The notes beneath the pieces are model-generated. The model was not told where the DNA came from, made no database searches, and worked only from the letters and a program-made list of their open reading frames with translations. A stretch of DNA of 64,000 nt from Humulus lupulus (Eukaryota > Streptophyta > Magnoliopsida > Rosales > Cannabaceae): NCBI RefSeq assembly GCF_963169125.1, contig NC_084801.1, forward strand, positions 111,131,061-111,195,060, in the 5' to 3' direction. Shown in pieces: positions 24,841-34,186 of this stretch (positions within the stretch are counted from its first letter, which is position 1; every line of letters begins with the position of its first letter). The translations under genes were made by a program, and so were the position numbers.

Positions 24841-25330
24841 AATCCCCAGACGCTGCAGCAACCTTGCTAGCCTCTGATGTTTAGCCTTGACCTGCTGATA
24901 AGTTAAGCACTTGGCCACATAATCTACCACATCCCTCTTCATGCCTGACCACCAATACAAAGCTCTCAAATCCTGATACATCTTTATCGTACCTGGATGT
25001 ACGGAATAGGGAGTGCTATGCAATTCATCTAAGATCTCCCGCCAGATATCAGAATCTACCGGAACACAAATCCGACCCTTGTACTTCAGTAACCCCATCT
25101 CCGAGATAGAGAAGTCCTTAGTCGCTCCGACTAAGACATTCTCCCTGTGACCCTTCAACTGGGAATCATTCCCCTGTGCCTCCTTGATCCTCTCAAGGAG
25201 CATAGACTGGAGAGTGATGTTGGCTAATCGACCAACCACCAACTCGATACCCGCTCTAGTCATCTCCTCCGCTAGCTTATTGGATATCTATCTCGAACTG
25301 AATAACTGTCCTAGCCCTTCCGACTCAATG
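24757..25330 (-). pseudogene. RNase H end and zinc-binding domain of L3 integrase
   Basis: Minus-strand frame 25263-24757, overlapping the core frame by a frameshift. Contains TLQSMLLERIKEAQ, DIWREILDELHSTPYSVHPG (the His pair of the HHCC zinc site), YWWSGMKRDVVDYVAKC and then LTYQQVKAKHQ: the final Cys of the usual CLTC is Tyr, so the zinc site is broken. Upstream, 25264-25330 holds the FSSR/ALSR junction with stops. Confidence 0.88.
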
Positions 25331-25608
25331 CATCAGCCACTACATTAGCCTTCCCAGGATGGTATAGGATATCACAATCATAATCCTTAACCAACTCCAG
25401 CCACATCTCTGGCGCATATTTAGATCCTTCTGAGCAAATAAGTACTTCAAACTCTTATGGTTGGTGTATATCTCGCACTTCTCACCAAATAGATAATGCC
25501 TCCAAATCTTAAGTGGGAATACCACCGCTGCCAATTCTAGATCATGTGTGGGATATCTCTGCTCATACTCCTTTAACTGTCTCGATGCGTAGGCTATCAC
25601 CTTCCCAC
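25331..25608 (-). pseudogene. RNase H fragment of L3, fused to LTR
   Basis: Minus strand: [59 protein letters not shown]. The usual D in TDHKSLKY is N (TNHKSLKY), altering a catalytic position of RNase H. Upstream of GGKVIAYAS the sequence switches into mid-LTR, so the 5' half of the element is gone. The open frame that continues into the LTR is an accident of the fusion. Confidence 0.88.
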
Positions 25609-26527
25609 CATTTTTACCACGAAAACCAATCCAATTAACCCCAATATCAACCCAACAGCTCAAGCTAATCATCACAGAATTTATACTATGGATTCAGCAA
25701 CAAAACCCAACAAGAATTCAAGCTCAAAACCTCATCAAACTCAACGTAAATTCTTCACTCAACACATATGCAATACTCTAGAATTTCAGCTTAAACCGAG
25801 TATAATTCACTAAGATTAAAGCTTACCTTGAGCTGAGTTGAGTCTCTGAATTAGGTCCTTAAGCTTCAAGCTTCTAGCTCCCAAGATTCCCAACCCAATT
25901 CCTTAGTTTTGATTAGTTTCCACCAAAATTTCCCTTGGTATGACTTAGAGAAAATAAAGAGAGAGAAGAGAGGATGCTTGGGTCGGTTTAGTGAATTCTG
26001 AATGTTTCTTATGTTTTGTTTTATTTAACTTAGTCTCTAGGGTTACCTCAAGGCTCGAGGTACCATACCAAAAACGTCCCCGAGGGCAAAATGGTAAATT
26101 TCTCCAATATTCCTTCCTAAACATTCTATCTTCAAATATATCTCCAAATACTTATTTCCATAACCCGATAACCCAATAAAATGTCTAATACCCGAAATAC
26201 CCCTCAACTCACCCCTATTTAGATTTTTTACCCCGTTGTGACTTTCTAACTAACTGCTCCCTAAGACTGTCTTGGATCGTGCAACACAGATATATCACAA
26301 GTATATCACAATTATTACAATTATCACATTTATGCCCTCAACGGGCTAAAATTACAAACATGCCCCTAATAACCAAACGGGGCCCACATGCATATTTAAT
26401 TCACCTAAACATGCATCACTAATCAGATATTCACACAAATTCACATATTATAACAATAAATCACTTATTGCCCTCCAGGCACGCTAATCAAGGCCCTAAG
26501 CCTTATTAGCAAATTTGGGTCATTACA
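25609..26527 (-). mobile_element. 5' LTR remnant of L3
   Basis: Near-identical to 22826-23738 and ends …CAAATTTGGGTCATTACA, the reverse complement of the intact LTR start TGTAATGACCCAAATTTG. Only the first ~0.92 kb of the LTR remains. The breakpoint lies at a short shared CCACC/CACCATTTTT string, suggesting microhomology-mediated deletion. Confidence 0.9.
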
Positions 26528-26532
26528 CTGAC

Positions 26533-26650
26533 TCTCCATTTCAAGGGAACTCATTTCAATTGTTGAGCTAAGCTCATCTGGGTTGTAGTGCAGTTTGTGT
26601 CTTTGTAACCGCTCAGTGTGATTCAGTTTAAGGATGAATAAATTCAAACC
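26533..26650 (-). other. Exon-like fragment, likely partner of 19174-19361
   Basis: Minus strand open stretch LNHTERLQRHKLHYNPDELS, STIEMSSLEME. In the CACTA before L3 insertion this would be followed after ~49 bp (GTCAGTACTT…CTCCCAG) by the exon-like 19361-19174, and splicing GAGA|GTCAGT to CCCAG|AAAATC joins the two in frame. L3 inserted in that putative intron. Family unknown. Confidence 0.42.
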
Positions 26651-27038
26651 CTTACATTTCCCAAATGAAAAAACAATGAAACAATGAGAGATATTACATA
26701 CCCAAAAGTGACAGCGACTAAGAAGATGAGTGAGAGAAAACAGAGAAGAATGAGAGAGAGAAAGAGAAAATTGTAAGGGCAACTGAGAAGATGACAGAAG
26801 TGAGGAATTAATGATTTAGGGTTTTCTATTTTTTTTATTGGGAGGGAAGAGTGAATGAAAAAAATTTGGGCAAAAATGATTGAGGGAAAAGTTAACATAT
26901 AATTTGTTGCATATATTTTTATTTCTAGCTTTTTTTTTTAGTTAGTGTACTTTACCGCTTTTTCTTTCTTATACCAACTATAATACATTTTTAATAAACT
27001 TATATTATGTGTTGTGGAAAGTAGATTTTGGCGTAGTG
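26650..27038. other. CACTA right subterminal region and terminal repeat
   Basis: AT-rich stretch with an AG-rich strip (26720-26790) and the terminal sequence TAGATTTTGGCGTAGTG at 27022-27038. No convincing gene; the two overlapping ORFs here are low-complexity. Confidence 0.7.
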
Positions 27039-27485
27039 CTAGCAGGCATGCCGTGACCCACAAGAGCAAGTCGTGGCCCGCCTCTGGCATCCCAGACAGG
27101 GGGCTCTCTGTCTTGGGTGCGTGTCGCGGCCTTTGAGGGCAGGTCGCTGTCCACCTGTCCCTTTTGTGCTAGAATGGGTTTTAGCGAGTTTTAAGTGTGG
27201 GTGTTCGATTCTCTAGGCTCGGGATTGAACCTACAAACCATTTTAGTAGGATTCAAGGTCCCGGGAACTGGGTTTTAGTCCATTAACCTTTTTATTATTT
27301 ATTTTAATGATGGGATTTTATATTTGGTTATGATAAGGTGATCGCTAAGGAGCCTAAGGACAAATCATTCTCAAGGGTCATTCTTTTATTATTTCACGCT
27401 TGAACCAGAGGTAAGAAAACTGCACCAGTATGTGACATGCATAGTTATTGATGAGGCATGTTGAGTGATCTATACATGGACATTG
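27039..27485 (+). mobile_element. Solo LTR L1, part 2 of 3
   Basis: Begins with CTA (duplicated CACTA target site) and GCAGGCATGCCGTGACCCAC, continuing the GC-rich block interrupted at 13315. Includes GGTAAGAAAACTGCACCAG at about 27411. Ends with CATTG, the TSD of the full-length gypsy element. Confidence 0.88.
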
Positions 27486-29388
27486 TGTATCGTCCCAAAT
27501 TTTCTAATCAAGCTTAGGGCCTTGATTAGCGTTCCTGGAGGGCAATAATTGATTTATTATGTTAATATGTGAATTTGATGATTATGTGAGTAGAAATGCA
27601 TGTTTAGGTGAATTAACTATGCATGTGGGCCCCATTTGGTTGTTAGGGCCATATTTGTAATTTTAGCACGTTGAGGGCATAAATGCTATATTTATGATTA
27701 TTGTGATTGACACCACGAGTGAGTAGTGATATATCTGTGATGCACGATCCGAGATAGTCCCAGGGAGCAGTTGAGCTAGAAAGTCACAACGGGGTCGAAT
27801 ACCCAGTTCGGGAGGAGCCTACGAGTATTTTGGGTATATAATATAAGTTTGGTATTTATTGAGTAATGGGTAGCAATTTAGTAATGATTTGAGTATGTCG
27901 GGATTAATGGGAATTTGTAGGAGAACTCGAGGACTTAGCAGGATTTGGCAAATGACTAAATTACCCTTGGTGGTGTTTGAGGACTTAGACTAACTTAAGG
28001 GGCCAATTCAGTCATTTTGGAAAAAGATATATACAATTTGGATGTTGGGGAATCTAGAAAGACTTAGACAAAATAGAGGAAAGGAAGGAAAAGAACCAAA
28101 TTTCTCTCAGCTCTCTCCCTTTCGGTTCTCTAATGATTTGGGAAGTTTTGGCTTGAAAAAAAAATAGTGGGAAAACCCCAATTTTCTGGGTTCGCGTATG
28201 AGCGCGATGGCCCTGTTCTTCTGTGTCGCGGCGCTGGGACGAGTGTGGATAAGGAGCCCTTGCAGGGGCCGCGGCGCTAGGGCATTTTCAGGGTGTTGGA
28301 TTTTGTGGTTTTAGGGTCTTGGCCCAAGGGGCTTGGGGGACGCTTTTGCCACATTATGTGGGGAAACAGGAGGTCCCAAGAGCACGGGATTGGTTTCGGG
28401 TTTCCATTATGAATTGGTTAGTAACGATAGCATTACTTGTGTGTTGTGACTATGTTTTCAGCGAAGCTCGGGTTAAAGGACTGTGCTCAGGATTTCGGTG
28501 CTCAAGAAGCTCGAGACACAGGAAAGAAAACTGTTGTACCCATAAAGCTGGGCATGGCCCTATAGTTTGTATTGCAGGGCACGACCCAATGTGATTGAAT
28601 TGCAGGGCATAGCCCTATTATTTATGTTATGTATTTGTTTAAGTATTTCTTGATTATATGTTATGTGTTGCATACATGTGAATGCACGACAAAGGCCGGG
28701 AACGGTGAAGGCCAAGAACGGTAGGAAGCCGGGTACGAAAATGGGCCGGGAATGGCGTTAAGCACGTTGAGTGCAAGGCCGAGTACGGCAAGGGTCGGGA
28801 GTGGCGTTGAGCATGCGGAGTGCAAACTGCAAGGGTGAGACCTTTCACGGATTCATGAGTCATCCTCACGGTGTAGACCGCGAACCCAAGGTCTGGTAAA
28901 GCGCCTTGGACGACACAACTGCTATATGTTTTTTCTGTTGGCTGCTTTGTTAGCTGCTTATTGATAAATATGCATTGATTATTTGTGTTGAGTTTTCTTG
29001 CTGGGCTTCGACTCACAGGTGCTCTATGGTGCAGGTAAGGGCAAGGGAAAGCTCGACCAACCATGAGTACGGAGAGCGTGAAGTGACGTGTACATGTTCG
29101 GCCTACCTGGCTGTCACAACTAGGGTGATTTTGGGAAAATACAATGTATGGACTTGAATTTGTCGCCTAGTCAACCTTAAATGTATTATGAGATGTAAAG
29201 TATTTTCTAAACAGTATTTTGGGATCCCAAATGTATAACGCTTTATAATTTCAATGAATGACTACATTTTCAAACTAAATGACTTTTATTAAAATTTAGC
29301 CACACTTTTAATATAAAACTTTGATTAGCGAGTTAATTGCACGTTTTAAACACACTCAGTAACGACTCTAAGGAAGTAGGGCGTTACA
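27486..29388 (+). mobile_element. 5' LTR of the full-length element
   Basis: Starts TGTATCGTCCCAAATTTTCT and ends GGAAGTAGGGCGTTACA. 1,903 bp against 2,321 bp for the 3' LTR; the difference is a ~430-bp deletion near 28132 (between the TTCTCT and AATGATTTGGG strings, equivalent to about 34825-35277). Contains GC-rich words (TGTCGCGGCGCTGGGACG, GGGGCCGCGGCGC) at 28230-28285 and the GCTGGGCTTCGACTCACAGG block at about 29000. ORFs within are read-through. Confidence 0.94.
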
Positions 29389-29390
29389 AC

Positions 29391-29403
29391 TTGGTATCAG
29401 AGA
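29391..29403 (+). promoter_or_regulatory. Primer-binding site (tRNA-iMet type)
   Basis: TTGGTATCAGAG starts two bases after the LTR end. It is complementary to the 3' end of plant initiator tRNA-Met (ending TGGTATCAGAG-complement), the usual primer of Ty3/gypsy elements; the last base of the canonical TGGTATCAGAGC is changed here. Confidence 0.92.
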
Positions 29404-29707
29404 AAGCCAAGGTTTATTGTTCTTGTATTTTGATCGAACATGTACGCTCGCTGCCAGTGACAAGCTCAACACATGGTTGAATGGTAATGATTGAATTATA
29501 GCTTTATTCCATGTTTAAGTGCCCTGTTTGCCTGATTATTTTATATAGTGCATGATGAATTTGTTAACATATATGCATGATGTTAGGGCACGGCCCCTTG
29601 ATTATTGTGTGCTATCTGTGTTTTGTGGATTGTTGTTTATGGTTGGTTATGGATGTTGTTATCATGCCTGATGAGCGGCGTCGTTGATTGCTTGCATATT
29701 GTTGAGA

Positions 29708-30445
29708 TGCCTCGAAAATCAATTAGACTCCACGGCAATAGGGCTGAGGATGACAACCAGGGTCAGGGCCATCCACCTGCCCCACAAAATTGGCAACAGT
29801 TACTTGCCGAGATGGAAGCTAGACTTAAACGAACAGAAAAAGAGCTTCGATAGCTAAGGAAACAGGCCCCTCCTCAGGGCATTGGGTTGCAGGGTCAATA
29901 GGTTGTGGCGCCAGTGCCAGTTCAGCCTGTTATGGAGAATAGGTGGGAACCTTTTTTATTAGTGGTTCAGGAAGCGACATCCTCCTACCTTCAAGGGTGG
30001 ACTAGACCGACTGCAGGCAGAGTAGTGGATGAACATGATTTCTTCCATTCTGGACTTCATGAGGGTTGAAGGGAACGAGAGGGTAGCTTGTGGCAGCTAC
30101 ATGTTTAGAGAGGATGCCCGCATCTGGTGGGATGTAGTGACTCAGAGAAGAAATGTTGTCGCTATGACCACAAAAGAATTCAGAATCATTTTCAATGAGA
30201 AGTACTACAGTGTCGCAATCCGAGCTGTGAAGGTTGTTGAGTTTACCAACCTGACTCAGAACTGGATGACCGTTACTGAGTATGTCTTGAGATTTGACCG
30301 ATTGGTTAAGTTCCCGCCAAATTTAGTGCTGACTGATATGGCACGAAGGGATTGGTTTGTGTGGAGATTGAATGTCATGATCGCCCATGACGTTAAGATA
30401 ACCTTGGATCCGGGGACTACCACTTATGCACATGTAGTGGACTAG
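29708..30445 (+). pseudogene. gag (capsid part) of the full-length element
   Basis: Probable start ATG 29708 (MPRKSIRLHGNRAEDDNQ), leading to NWQQLLAEMEARLKRTEKEL and a stop at 29851. Frame continues disrupted to 30029-30445: ISSILDFMRVEGNERVACGS, RIWWDVVTQRR, TTKEFRIIFNEKYYS, LTQNWMTVTEYVLRFDRLVK, DMARRDWFVWRLN, a clear retrotransposon gag domain. Ends at a TAG in HVVD*. At least three disablements. Confidence 0.9.
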
Positions 30446-30840
30446 GCCCTAACAGCAGAGGGGGCCGAGGATCAAATATGGAGAGAGGGCGCTGCTAGGT
30501 GCGATGCTAGGATGATGGTACCTCCTTTTGCCGGATCTAGTCGGGGTAGTGGCCCCATTGAACAGAAGAGAAAGGCCTCAGACTCTTTCGTTCCTCCTAG
30601 CTCGAATAGGAGTGTACTGGGTTCTTTCAGTGGTCGTCAGGGCGGAGTTTCCCTGTGTGTCCTCGGTGCAGGTGATGACATCACGGGGAATGCGGGATCA
30701 GGGCATGCTTTATCTGTGGGAGTATCAACCATTTGAAGAAGGACTACCCACAAGTCAGGAAAGAGGAGTTGAAGCAGAGCGAAAATCTCGCTCCTGCCAA
30801 GGTATTCACCTTAACCTAGAGTGAGGCTGAGGCTAGCCCC
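30446..30840 (+). pseudogene. gag C-terminal, zinc-knuckle region (degenerate)
   Basis: Contains the Ser/Gly-rich linker (GSSRGSGPIEQKRKASDSF) and a broken nucleic-acid-binding knuckle around 30650-30745; two overlapping frames are both partly open, indicating a frameshift. The CCHC residues cannot be read in one frame. Confidence 0.8.
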
Positions 30841-30859
30841 TCGGTCGTGACAGGTCAGA

Positions 30860-31215
30860 TTTCTAGTGCTGGTTCTTCTTATACTACATTGATTGATTCG
30901 GGGGCTACTCATTCATTTGTGTCTGCTAGAGTGATAGATCAGCTGCATAGACCTGGTGATTTGTATGCTAGGGAATTTTAGAATTTGTTGCCTACTGGAG
31001 AACTGGTAGTCTCTAGGAGATGGGTTAGAGCATTGCCAGTAGAGATAGATAGTAAGGAGTTATCTGTTGATCTGATTGAGTTAGCAATGGATGACTTCGA
31101 TATGATACTAGGGAAGGATTGGCTATCGAAGTACGGGACGACGATTGACTGCAAGCGCTGGATGGTGACTTTTGAACTGGAAGAGGAGGTTCCTTTGTAT
31201 TTGTGGGGACAGTGA
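30860..31215 (+). pseudogene. Aspartic protease of the full-length element
   Basis: LIDSGATHSFVSARVID with DSG at 30895-30903; a stop interrupts at AREF* (about 30979); then LLPTGELVVSRRWVRALPVE, LIELAMDDFDMILGKDWLSK and CKRWMVTFELEEE. Apart from the stop this is close to a complete protease domain. Confidence 0.9.
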
Positions 31216-31379
31216 GTACCTATGATTTCGGCACTGAAGGCTAGAGAGCTGATGCAGGATGGTTGAATAGGATTCCTAGAAAATATTGTGGATACCTCTA
31301 GAGTTGTGTCAGTTGGATTGAGTGAGACAAGACTGGTATGTGAGTTTCTAGATTTGTACCCCGTAGACTTGCCAGGGTT

Positions 31380-32165
31380 TCCAGATTGAGTTTGTTATAG
31401 AGTTGGCGCCAGGGGCAAAGCCAGTTTCTAGGACACCTTTTAGAATGGCTCCGGCAGAGTTGAAGGAATTGAAGATTCAGTTGTACAGTTACTGGATTTG
31501 GGGTTCATCAGACCGAGTTTCTCGCCATGGGGTGCACAGTATTGTTCGTCAAGAAGAAGGATGGATCTCTTAGGATGTGTATTGACTACAGGGAGCTGAA
31601 CAAGTTGATTATTAAGAACAAGTACCCATTACCTAGGATCGATGACTTGTTTGACCAGCTACAAGGGAAGAAAGTATTTTCTAAGATTGACCTTCAGTCA
31701 GGTTACTACCAGTTAAGGATTAAAGAGGAGGACATACCAAAGACCGCTTTCTGCACGAGATATGGACACTATGAATTCATGGTTATGTCCTTTGGATTAA
31801 CCAATGCCCCAGCAACTTTCATGGATGTGATGGAGTATGAGATCTTGTTTATTGACGACATATTGGTGTACTCTCAGTCAGAGATAGAGCACGAGCAGCA
31901 TTTACGCCTGGTATTATAGCAGTTCAGAGAGCATAGGTTATATGCTATGTTCAGCAAGTGCACGTTTTGGCTACCGCAAGTCACATTTCTGGGCCATATT
32001 TTCAGTGAGGGGATTTTGGTTATCCGAAGCAAGATTGAGGCAGTGAGGGATTGGCCTAGACCGAACAGTGTACCAGAAGTTCGGAGCTTTCTGTGATTGG
32101 CAGGGTACTACCAGTGGTTCGTTGAGGGATTCTCTAGGATAGCCACACCATTACCGAGTTACCAC
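31380..32165 (+). pseudogene. Reverse transcriptase of the full-length element
   Basis: [56 protein letters not shown] are well preserved. After MDVM about 40 bases are lost (the segment leading to the catalytic box), so [16 protein letters not shown] follows directly: the two Asp of the xxDD box survive but the palm is damaged. Frame ends at LVL* (31917-31919), then continues in another frame through the FLGH and RSFL motifs to about 32165. Confidence 0.92.
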
Positions 32166-32182
32166 GAAAGAATACTAAGTAT

Positions 32183-32785
32183 GTGTGGAAAGACAGGTGC
32201 GAGAATAGTTTCAAGGAATTGAATGGGCGACTGATCATCACTCTAGTATTAAGTCTGCCATTAGACAATGAGATGTTTGTGGTTTATTGTGATGCTTCCA
32301 GACAGGGTTTGGGATGTGTACTGATGCAAGTTGGAAAGGTGATAGCCTATGCATCGAGACAGCTGAAGGAGTATGAGCAGAGATATCCCACACATGATTT
32401 AGAATTGCCAGCGGTGGTATTTGCACTTATGGTTTGGAGACATTATTTATATGGAGAGAAGTGCGAAATATACACCGACCATAAGAGTTTGAAGTACTTC
32501 TTTACTCAGAGGGATCTGAATATGCACCAGAGATGGTGGTTGGAACTGGTAAAGGATTATGATTGTGATATCCTATACCATCCTGGGAAGGCCAATGTAG
32601 TGGCCAATGCATTGAGTCGGAAGGGCCCAGGACAATTATTCAGTTCGAGACAGATATCCAATAAGTTAGCTGAGGAGATGACTAAAGCGGGCATAGAGTT
32701 GGTGGTTGGTCGGTTAGCCAACATCACTCTTCGGTCTACGCTCCTTGAGAGGATCAGGGAGGCACAGGTGAGGAACCCTAGTTAG
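32183..32785 (+). pseudogene. RNase H and integrase start of the full-length element
   Basis: 200-codon open frame: [79 protein letters not shown] and the [15 protein letters not shown] start of the integrase linker. Asp residues of CDAS and YTDHKSL, typical of the RNase H active site, are kept. Ends by stop after VRNPS. Confidence 0.92.
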
Positions 32786-33493
32786 TAGAACGCAGAGAGA
32801 ACGTCTTAGCCGAAGCGGCTAAGGACTTCTCTATCTCAGGGATTGGACTATTTAAGTACAAAGGCTAGATTTGTGTTCATGGATTCTGGTATTTGGCGAG
32901 AGATGCTAGATGAGTCTCATACCACTCTCTATTCTTTGCACCTGGGTACAACAAAAATGTACCAAGATTTGAGGACCTTGTACATGTGGTCGGGAATGAA
33001 GAGGGACGTGGTGGACTATGTGGCCAAGTGTTTAACTTGTCAGCAGGTAAACGTTGAACATTAGAGGCCAGCAGGGTTACTGCTGCCTCTAGGAATTCTG
33101 AAGTGGAAATGGGAGGATATCCCCATGGACTTCGTGGTTGGATTGCTGAAGACCGTGGGACAACATGATTCTATGTGGGTGATTGTGGATATGTATACCA
33201 AGTCTGCCCACTTTTTGGTTGTTAGGACAACCTATGCAGTTGAGCAGTATGCTGAGTTGTATGTGAAGGAAATTGTAAGACTTCATGGGGCACCGAATTC
33301 GATAGTATCCGAAAGGGACCCCACCTTCACTTCAAAGTTTTGGGAGAGCCTGCAGAAAGCTATGGGCACGCAGTTGCGGTTTAGTATCGATTATCATCCT
33401 CAGACGGATGGACAGTCTGAGAGGATGATTCAGTTACTTGATGATATGCAACGCGCCTGTGTGCTGGATTTTGGGGGATCTCCCTTTGATTGA
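32786..33493 (+). pseudogene. Integrase zinc domain and catalytic core of the full-length element
   Basis: Zinc domain: TLYSLHLG (the His pair) and DYVAKCLTCQQVNVEH, then a stop. Core in frame 33125-33493: VIVDMYTKSAHF (first Asp kept), then IVSERDPTFTSKFW in which the second catalytic Asp codon is GAA (Glu) at 33311-33313, and HPQTDGQSERMIQLL (Glu kept). The frame shifts at about 33475. A substituted catalytic residue means this integrase would be inactive even without the frame breaks. Confidence 0.92.
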
Positions 33494-34155
33494 GTTTTTG
33501 TATAATAACAGTTATCAGGCGACTATCGGAGTGACTCCGTATGAGATGTTGTATGGGAGGAAATGTAGATCACCTATCCATTGGGATGAGATAGGTGAGA
33601 GAAGATATCTGGTTCCTAAGATTGTTCAGAGGACCAATGAGGCGATTGAAAAGATTGGGGCTCGAATGCTCACCTCCCAGAGTCATCAGAAGAGTTACTC
33701 AGACTTAAGACGCGGGAGCGTAGAGTTTCAAGTCGGTGATCATGTGTTTCTCAGAGTTTCTCCCTTGAGAGGGGTGAAACTGTTTGGTGTTCAGGGCAAG
33801 CTAAGCCCTAGGTTTGTTGGCCCCTTTGAGGTTCTAAAGCGGGTTGGAGGGGTAGCCTATAGATTGGCAATACCTCCAGCTCTATCAGGGGTTCACGATG
33901 TGTTTCATATATCCATGCTCTGAAAGTATGTGTCAGATTCTACACATGTGTTGAGTTATGAAAACTTAGAGCTGGATCAGGATTTATCTTATGAAAAGAA
34001 GTCGGTTTAGATTCTTGACCAGAAGGAAAAAGTCTTGCGGAGCAAGACCATCGCCTTGGTGAAAGTGTTGTGGAGGAACAACAAGGTAGAGGAGGTGATG
34101 TGGGAACTTGAGTCAGATATGCGAGAGCGATATCCTGAGCTATTCAGGTAATTTT
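33438..34155 (+). pseudogene. Integrase C-terminal part and chromodomain-like tail, full-length element
   Basis: LIEFLYNNSYQATIGVTPYE, YGRKCRSPIHWDEIGERRYL, YSDLRRGSVEFQVGDHVFLR, GPFEVLKRVGGVAYRLAIPP and GVHDVFHISML, then a stop at 33922. Beyond it the tail DQKEKVLRSKTIALVKVLWRN...KVEE is readable up to the stop codon before AATTTTGAGGACAAAATTT. Confidence 0.9.
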
Positions 34156-34169
34156 GAGGACAAAATTTC

Positions 34170-34186
34170 TATCAGGAGGGGATAGT
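34170..34186 (+). promoter_or_regulatory. Polypurine tract of the full-length element
   Basis: AGGAGGGGATAGT lies immediately before the 3' LTR start TGTAGCATCCC. The same tract precedes LTRs at 39393, 42019, 44524 and 56582. Confidence 0.9.

Larger units (their letters stand above)
19411..26527 (-). mobile_element. L3: minus-strand gypsy (Tekay/Del-like) element, deleted derivative
   Basis: Flanked by CTGAC at 19406-19410 and 26528-26532. Read on the minus strand: 5' LTR remnant (26527-25609), RNase H, integrase, chromodomain-like tail, polypurine tract and complete 3' LTR (23738-19411, interrupted by solo LTR L4). gag, protease, RT and the primer site are missing: a deletion joined the middle of the 5' LTR to RNase H at about 25608. 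The LTR is ~2.1 kb without L4. Confidence 0.92.
13316..27038. mobile_element. CACTA (En/Spm-type) DNA transposon, non-autonomous, with nested L3
   Basis: Left end CACTACAAGAAATATTACTT and right end, read inward on the other strand, CACTACGCCAAAATCTACTT form an imperfect terminal inverted repeat beginning CACTA. Both ends are flanked by the 3-bp duplication CTA (13313-13315 and 27039-27041), the size typical of CACTA elements. Subterminal sequence has repeated ATAACACTTTT/AAAAGTGTTAT words in both orientations near 13370-13620. Without the L3 insertion (19411-26527) it is about 6.6 kb. I see no TNP2-type transposase; instead it carries fragments of host genes on both strands (separate entries). 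Confidence 0.9.

Noticed and set aside
24757..25675. Intact integrase-RNase H gene in L3
   Set aside because: Frameshift between zinc domain and core, zinc-site Cys replaced by Tyr, RNase H Asp replaced by Asn, and no RT or gag.
28319..29157. ORFs of 60-136 codons in the 5' LTR of the full-length element
   Set aside because: The equivalent frames are not kept in the 3' LTR; read-through of non-coding LTR.
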